Origin: Alphaproteobacteria bacterium
Lineage (GTDB): Bacteria > Pseudomonadota > Alphaproteobacteria > Micavibrionales > UBA2020
Length of the DNA: 7,871 nt
NCBI GenBank assembly: GCA_023136145.1
Contig: JAGLRU010000052.1
Span: 1-7,871 of the forward strand
Direction of reading: 5' to 3'
Shown here: in pieces, positions 4,857 through 7,871 of the stretch
How positions within the stretch are numbered: position 1 is the first letter of the stretch
Layout of the letters: every line of letters starts with the position of its first letter
Notes under the pieces: model-generated
The model's database searches: none
Told to the model about the DNA's origin: nothing
The model's input: only the letters and a program-made list of their open reading frames with translations
Translations under genes and position numbers: made by a program

Positions 4857-6086
4857 TCAACCTTCACGATCCAAACCGTAGGCCGTATGCAGAGAACGCA
4901 CGGCCAGTTCAGTATATTCGTCCAAGATCAGCACGCTCACCTTAATTTCCGAGGTGGTGATAACCTGAATGTTAATTCCATTTTCCGCCAGCGTCATAAA
5001 CATCTTCTGCGCGACACCAGCATAACTCCGCATCCCTATACCAACGACCGATATTTTCGCAACATCCTCGCTTGATTCGATCATAGTTCCGGGAAATTTT
5101 GTTTTCAGCACATCCAAAGCCTTCAACATATCCGAACGCAAAACGGTAAACGTAATATCCGTCTTTTTATGATCCGAAGACAGATTCTGCACAATCATAT
5201 CAACGTTAATCGACGCATCAGCCAAAGAGCCGAATACCTTTGCAGCAACGCCCGGCATATCAGAAAGATTTCTCAATGTGACTTTCGCTTCATCACGGCT
5301 ATGAGTAATGCTACTAACCATTTCCTGTTCCAAAATAACTTCCTCATCTACAACGAGAGTTCCATTAAGATCACTGCCCAAATCCCCTTCAAAGCTGGAA
5401 AGAACCTGAACAGGAACCTTTTCTTTTATCGCCAGTTCAACGGATCGGGTCTGAAGAACTTTAGCTCCAACCGATGCCATTTCCAACATCTCCTCATAAC
5501 TAATTTTATCGATCCTGCGTGCTAACTTCACAATACGCGGATCCGCCGTGTAGACTCCCTGCACATCCGTATAAATATCGCAGCGGTCAGCTCTGAGTGC
5601 CGCTGCCACTGCCACCGCCGAAGTGTCGGAGCCACCGCGCCCAAGCGTGGAAATACGCCCCTCTGACGTAACCCCCTGAAAACCGGCGATCACGGCGACA
5701 TCGCCTTTCATCAAACTCTCTCTAAGGGCATTTAATTCAATCGACTGAATACGTGCCTTACCATGCGCCTCATCGGTAATGATGTTCATCTGCCATCCCA
5801 TCCATGAACGCGCTGGTATTCCGCGCTTCTGCAACGCAAGTGCCAGAAGGCCAGAAGTCGCCTGCTCCCCAATCGCCACTACAGTGTCATATTCCCGTGC
5901 ATCATAAATCTGGCTAATCTCCGAGCAATAGGCAACAAGCTGATCTGTCACGCCAGCCATTGCTGAAACCACAACAGAGACCTTATGTCCGCCTTTAACT
6001 TCAGCAGCAACTTTATCGGCGACATTCTCAATAGCAGGAATGTCCGCTACAGAAGTTCCTCCAAATTTTAAAACCAGTAAGCTCAT
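4857..6086 (-). CDS. lysC: Aspartokinase with two C-terminal ACT domains
   Basis: The 409-residue protein phosphorylates aspartate, the first step towards lysine/diaminopimelate, threonine and methionine. The kinase domain (1-245) shows KFGGTS (7-12), GEQ (73-75), the TLGRGGSDTSA loop (147-157) and TDVQGVYTADPR (173-184). The C-terminus (about 262-405) holds two ACT regulatory domains (EAKVTLRNLSDMPGVAAKVF and ISVVGIGMRSYAGVAQKMFM). Length and layout match the monofunctional class in Bacillus, Corynebacterium and alphaproteobacteria, usually inhibited by lysine with threonine. AGGA stands five bases before the ATG. Upstream (minus strand) the best -10-like string is TATAGAAT at 6164-6171, without a good -35. 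It is separated from ubiG by 154 bp and followed after about 39 bp by the rodZ-like gene. It looks intact; ACT effector identity is not readable from sequence here. Confidence 0.97.
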   Translation of the reverse strand: MSLLVLKFGGTSVADIPAIENVADKVAAEVKGGHKVSVVVSAMAGVTDQLVAYCSEISQIYDAREYDTVVAIGEQATSGLLALALQKRGIPARSWMGWQMNIITDEAHGKARIQSIELNALRESLMKGDVAVIAGFQGVTSEGRISTLGRGGSDTSAVAVAAALRADRCDIYTDVQGVYTADPRIVKLARRIDKISYEEMLEMASVGAKVLQTRSVELAIKEKVPVQVLSSFEGDLGSDLNGTLVVDEEVILEQEMVSSITHSRDEAKVTLRNLSDMPGVAAKVFGSLADASINVDMIVQNLSSDHKKTDITFTVLRSDMLKALDVLKTKFPGTMIESSEDVAKISVVGIGMRSYAGVAQKMFMTLAENGINIQVITTSEIKVSVLILDEYTELAVRSLHTAYGLDREG

Positions 6087-6191
6087 AGTCTTCCTAATTG
6101 CGTAAAAATAAGGCCGTCAATAAACACAAGATCGATTTGGAGGGTACACCGATTTAACATCTGATTCTATAGCCGTTCCCAACGACAACAG

Positions 6192-6236
6192 ATTTATGTC
6201 ATTTCAAGTATATGCAATATATGACAGATCATAAAT
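6192..6236. promoter_or_regulatory. Nested AT-rich dyad between ubiG and lysC
   Basis: ATTTATG (6192-6198) pairs with CATAAAT (6230-6236), TGTCAT (6197-6202) with ATGACA (6221-6226), and TATAT (6209-6213) with ATATA (6217-6221). The centres lie within a few bases of each other. It starts five bases past the ubiG stop (minus direction) and lies about 105 bp upstream of the lysC start. It lacks a T-run, so a classic terminator is unlikely; an operator or promoter-region structure for lysC, or a weak 3' hairpin for ubiG, are the options. The role is undetermined. Confidence 0.35.
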
Positions 6237-6240
6237 GATT

Positions 6241-7020
6241 TCAAGTTTCTGATTTCCGAATCGCCGTCAGGAAATAATTTACATCAACGTCTCTCTCGCT
6301 GAGATCGAACCGACGCAATAAAGGATTGTAAACAACGCCACTGATATTCACGGTTTCAAAGCCCTCCTGCTTTAGGGAACGGACAAGCTCCGATGGCTTA
6401 ACGAATTTTCTCCAGTTATGAGATCCCCTCGGTACCCAGCGAAGAATATATTCCGCCGCCACAATTCCCAACATAAATGATTTCGAGGTACGGTTAATCG
6501 TGGACAGAACAATAATACCGTTCTTCCTGACCAACTTGCAGCATAAGAATATAAAAAGCGCGGGATCAGAGACATGCTCAACAATCTCCAGTGCAATAAC
6601 AACGTCAAATTTTTCTCCCTTCTCAACCAATTGCTCGGCAGTTCTTATTTTATAATTGATGTTTAGTTTTTGTCGGCGGGCATGATCTATTGCAACCTTG
6701 ATGCTTTCGTCTCCAGCATCCACGCCCGTCACATCAGCTCCAAGACGACAAAGAGGCTCCGCTACAAGACCACCACCACACCCTATATCAACGATACGAA
6801 TCCCTGTCAGCGGCGCGGAATCTGTCGTGTCACGATGAAAGCGGGCGCATATCTGCTGCTTAAGATATTCTACGCGAACAGGATTGAGCTGGTGCAGTGA
6901 TTTTAGCACCCCAGACTCGTCCCACCATTGCCCGGAAAGAGAATCAAACTGATGCACTTCATCAGAATCAACCGTGCTGCGCTTGAACTTTTTTTCAGAT
7001 TTTCCGGACTTTTTTTTCAT
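6241..7020 (-). CDS. ubiG: UbiG, ubiquinone O-methyltransferase (3-demethylubiquinol 3-O-methyltransferase)
   Basis: This 259-residue SAM-dependent methyltransferase carries out both O-methylations of ubiquinone biosynthesis. The SAM-binding fold is clear: motif I RIVDIGCGGGLVAEPLCRLG (75-94), the acidic residue after strand 2 in VTGVD (D101), and FDVVIALEIVEHV (138-150). UbiG-specific features are the N-terminal HQFDSLSGQWWDESGVLKSL (about 23-42) with LNPVR, and NRTSKSFMLGIVAAEYILRW followed by VPRGSHNW (176-203). The lysine-rich first 14 residues (MKKKSGKSEKKFKR) extend beyond the conserved domain. The start is supported by GAGG six bases upstream. The gene begins the minus-strand group and faces away from the 7189 gene across a 168-bp shared upstream region. 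It may be transcribed with lysC or separately, since 154 bp lie between. UbiG points to an aerobic-type proteobacterium. Confidence 0.96.
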   Translation of the reverse strand: MKKKSGKSEKKFKRSTVDSDEVHQFDSLSGQWWDESGVLKSLHQLNPVRVEYLKQQICARFHRDTTDSAPLTGIRIVDIGCGGGLVAEPLCRLGADVTGVDAGDESIKVAIDHARRQKLNINYKIRTAEQLVEKGEKFDVVIALEIVEHVSDPALFIFLCCKLVRKNGIIVLSTINRTSKSFMLGIVAAEYILRWVPRGSHNWRKFVKPSELVRSLKQEGFETVNISGVVYNPLLRRFDLSERDVDVNYFLTAIRKSET

Positions 7021-7077
7021 TGAGAACCTCTCCCAGACTCTTGTTTTTAAATGATTTTATACGGAAATCAATCAATT

Positions 7078-7094
7078 ATTAACAAAACGTTAAT
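7078..7094. promoter_or_regulatory. CtrA-like site TTAA-N7-TTAA in divergent promoter region
   Basis: The 17-mer ATTAACAAAACGTTAAT contains TTAA at 7079-7082, seven bases, then TTAA at 7090-7093. This matches the core of the alphaproteobacterial CtrA cell-cycle regulator site (TTAA-N7-TTAA). It is also a perfect 6-bp inverted repeat (ATTAAC/GTTAAT, 5-bp spacer), so another dyad-binding regulator could equally use it. It lies 95 bp before the 7189 start and 58 bp before the ubiG start. The region is AT-rich, so chance is not excluded. Confidence 0.4.
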
Positions 7095-7175
7095 TCCATA
7101 TCCCCTTTACTTAACTAATCTTTTACCGGTTATGGGTATTCTCTGAATTGGGGAAAATACTTAAGACAAATATAC

Positions 7176-7182
7176 GGGGGAA
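7176..7182 (+). promoter_or_regulatory. Strong ribosome binding site GGGGGAA
   Basis: GGGGGAA ends six bases before the ATG at 7189, an optimal distance. It supports this start and supports real translation of a gene with no recognisable family. Confidence 0.65.
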
Positions 7183-7188
7183 TACATC

Positions 7189-7848
7189 ATGAATTGGGGT
7201 TTCGATAATAAGGAGAATTGCGACCAAAAAACAACCGTTTCACTGGACGTTCTGCGAGGTCAAACGATGCAACGTCTAGCTGGTGTACATCAACGTCTAA
7301 GCGACAAAGGGCTTAGTTCCGTTTTCGCACAATCTTCCAGATCCCCCGCCTCCAACGATGGCTTATTTGGAGAAATGTTCTTCGGTATGGTTTTAGGCGG
7401 AGCAATTTCAGCATTTATGGGAGAGGGTTTTAACCCTATAAATAATAACACAACAGATGATTTTAACAGTGCGGCAACCATTTCAAATGCCATAGAAGTC
7501 GCTTCTATAGTAAGGGATGACGATTATGATAAATATAGTTCCCGTCACCTAAGCGATTACCCGCAAGGACGTCGCAACCATGCACTAGAAGAAGCGCGAA
7601 AAAGCAAACACAAGTTTAATCTGGTCTCAGGCGGACATAACAACGCTCTCTCCTTTGACGTTCAGGCCGAGCTGGCATGTATGTATGAAATACTTGATAT
7701 GCTGGACAATCTGGAACATCAGGGAGCCACAACAATGCGACTAGATAAAAAGCAGCCAATTTATAATATTCTGAAAGATACCACCAAAAAAATAACCAAA
7801 AACAGACCTGTCAGAAGATTCGCAGTGCCTATGAAGATGGCATTGTAA
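7189..7848 (+). CDS. Protein of unknown function (219 aa) with one hydrophobic glycine-rich segment
   Basis: I do not recognise this family. The protein has a polar N-terminus (1-57), a hydrophobic glycine-rich segment at about 58-81 (GLFGEMFFGMVLGGAISAFM), and an Asn/Asp-rich stretch (82-93, with NNNTTDD). A charged central region (108-145, DDDYDKYSSRHLSDYPQGRR) follows, then a helical acidic section (155-178, FDVQAELACMYEILDMLDNL) and a basic C-terminus with KKQPIYNILKDTTKKITKNR. There is no N-terminal signal peptide. The internal segment is a marginal membrane helix or a glycine-zipper-like packing helix. The ATG is well placed after GGGGGAA. The gene is transcribed away from ubiG and has a CtrA-like motif 95 bp upstream. 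Codon use resembles the housekeeping genes more than the AT-rich 823-2190 gene. The frame is complete, ending TAA 23 bases before the window end. Real coding is likely; function is unknown. Confidence 0.78.
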   Translation: MNWGFDNKENCDQKTTVSLDVLRGQTMQRLAGVHQRLSDKGLSSVFAQSSRSPASNDGLFGEMFFGMVLGGAISAFMGEGFNPINNNTTDDFNSAATISNAIEVASIVRDDDYDKYSSRHLSDYPQGRRNHALEEARKSKHKFNLVSGGHNNALSFDVQAELACMYEILDMLDNLEHQGATTMRLDKKQPIYNILKDTTKKITKNRPVRRFAVPMKMAL

Positions 7849-7871
7849 TACGGGTTACCTTTAAAAACCTC

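Noticed and set aside
5169..5525. Plus-strand open frame of 118 codons
   Set aside because: Antisense to lysC, no RBS or recognisable motif.
7148..7176. TTGGGG / TATACG with a 17-bp spacer as promoter for the 7189 gene
   Set aside because: The -10 would lie 12 bases before the start codon, putting the transcript start inside or after the ribosome site; match to consensus is also poor.
7850..7871. Terminator after the 7189 gene
   Set aside because: Only a weak GGTT...AACC pairing is visible and the window ends before any T-run could be seen.

Overview
The window looks like a piece of an alphaproteobacterial chromosome. It carries ubiquinone biosynthesis (UbiG), a RodZ-like envelope protein with a DUF4115-type C-terminus, a class-I release factor and a fused-ACT aspartokinase in one minus-strand group. 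It also has a ThiD C-terminus ending in the HHF-x-x-x-W style tail, and a TTAA-N7-TTAA motif of the CtrA type. The order within the class cannot be fixed from this sequence. The housekeeping genes have moderate GC and the intergenic DNA is AT-rich.

Left part (1-2711) is an accessory patchwork. It opens with the last 58 codons of thiD on the plus strand. A short palindrome and a small conserved-hypothetical gene (321-659) follow. Next comes a second, diverged copy of the last 22 codons of thiD (664-729) that has no gene attached to it. Then comes an AT-rich gene for an AlbA_2/Schlafen-like protein (823-2190) that keeps an E-x4-E plus D pattern matching the nuclease residues of mammalian Schlafens. 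It stops a few bases before a decayed, truncated ISL3-family transposase (about 2194-2666, minus strand). One candidate terminal repeat of that element lies at 2681-2704, just 7 bases from the prfA stop codon. The block between thiD and prfA therefore shows several separate rearrangement scars and is the most unusual part of the window.

Right part (2712-7020) is a minus-strand housekeeping group read in the order ubiG, lysC, rodZ-like, prfA. The last three are tightly spaced (38-39 bp and 9 bp) and are probably co-transcribed. They serve ubiquinone synthesis, the entry to the aspartate amino-acid pathway (and so diaminopimelate for cell wall), cell shape, and translation termination. prmC, which methylates the RF1 GGQ glutamine and commonly follows prfA, is absent from the expected place; the IS scar is there instead.

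Far right (7021-7871) has a 168-bp divergent promoter region with a CtrA-like site. It is followed by a plus-strand gene (7189-7848) for a 219-residue protein of unknown function with one hydrophobic glycine-rich segment.

The best candidates for something new are the duplicated thiD tail bracketing a small gene, the Schlafen-like gene at the IS boundary, and the unassigned 219-residue protein with a possible cell-cycle regulator site upstream.
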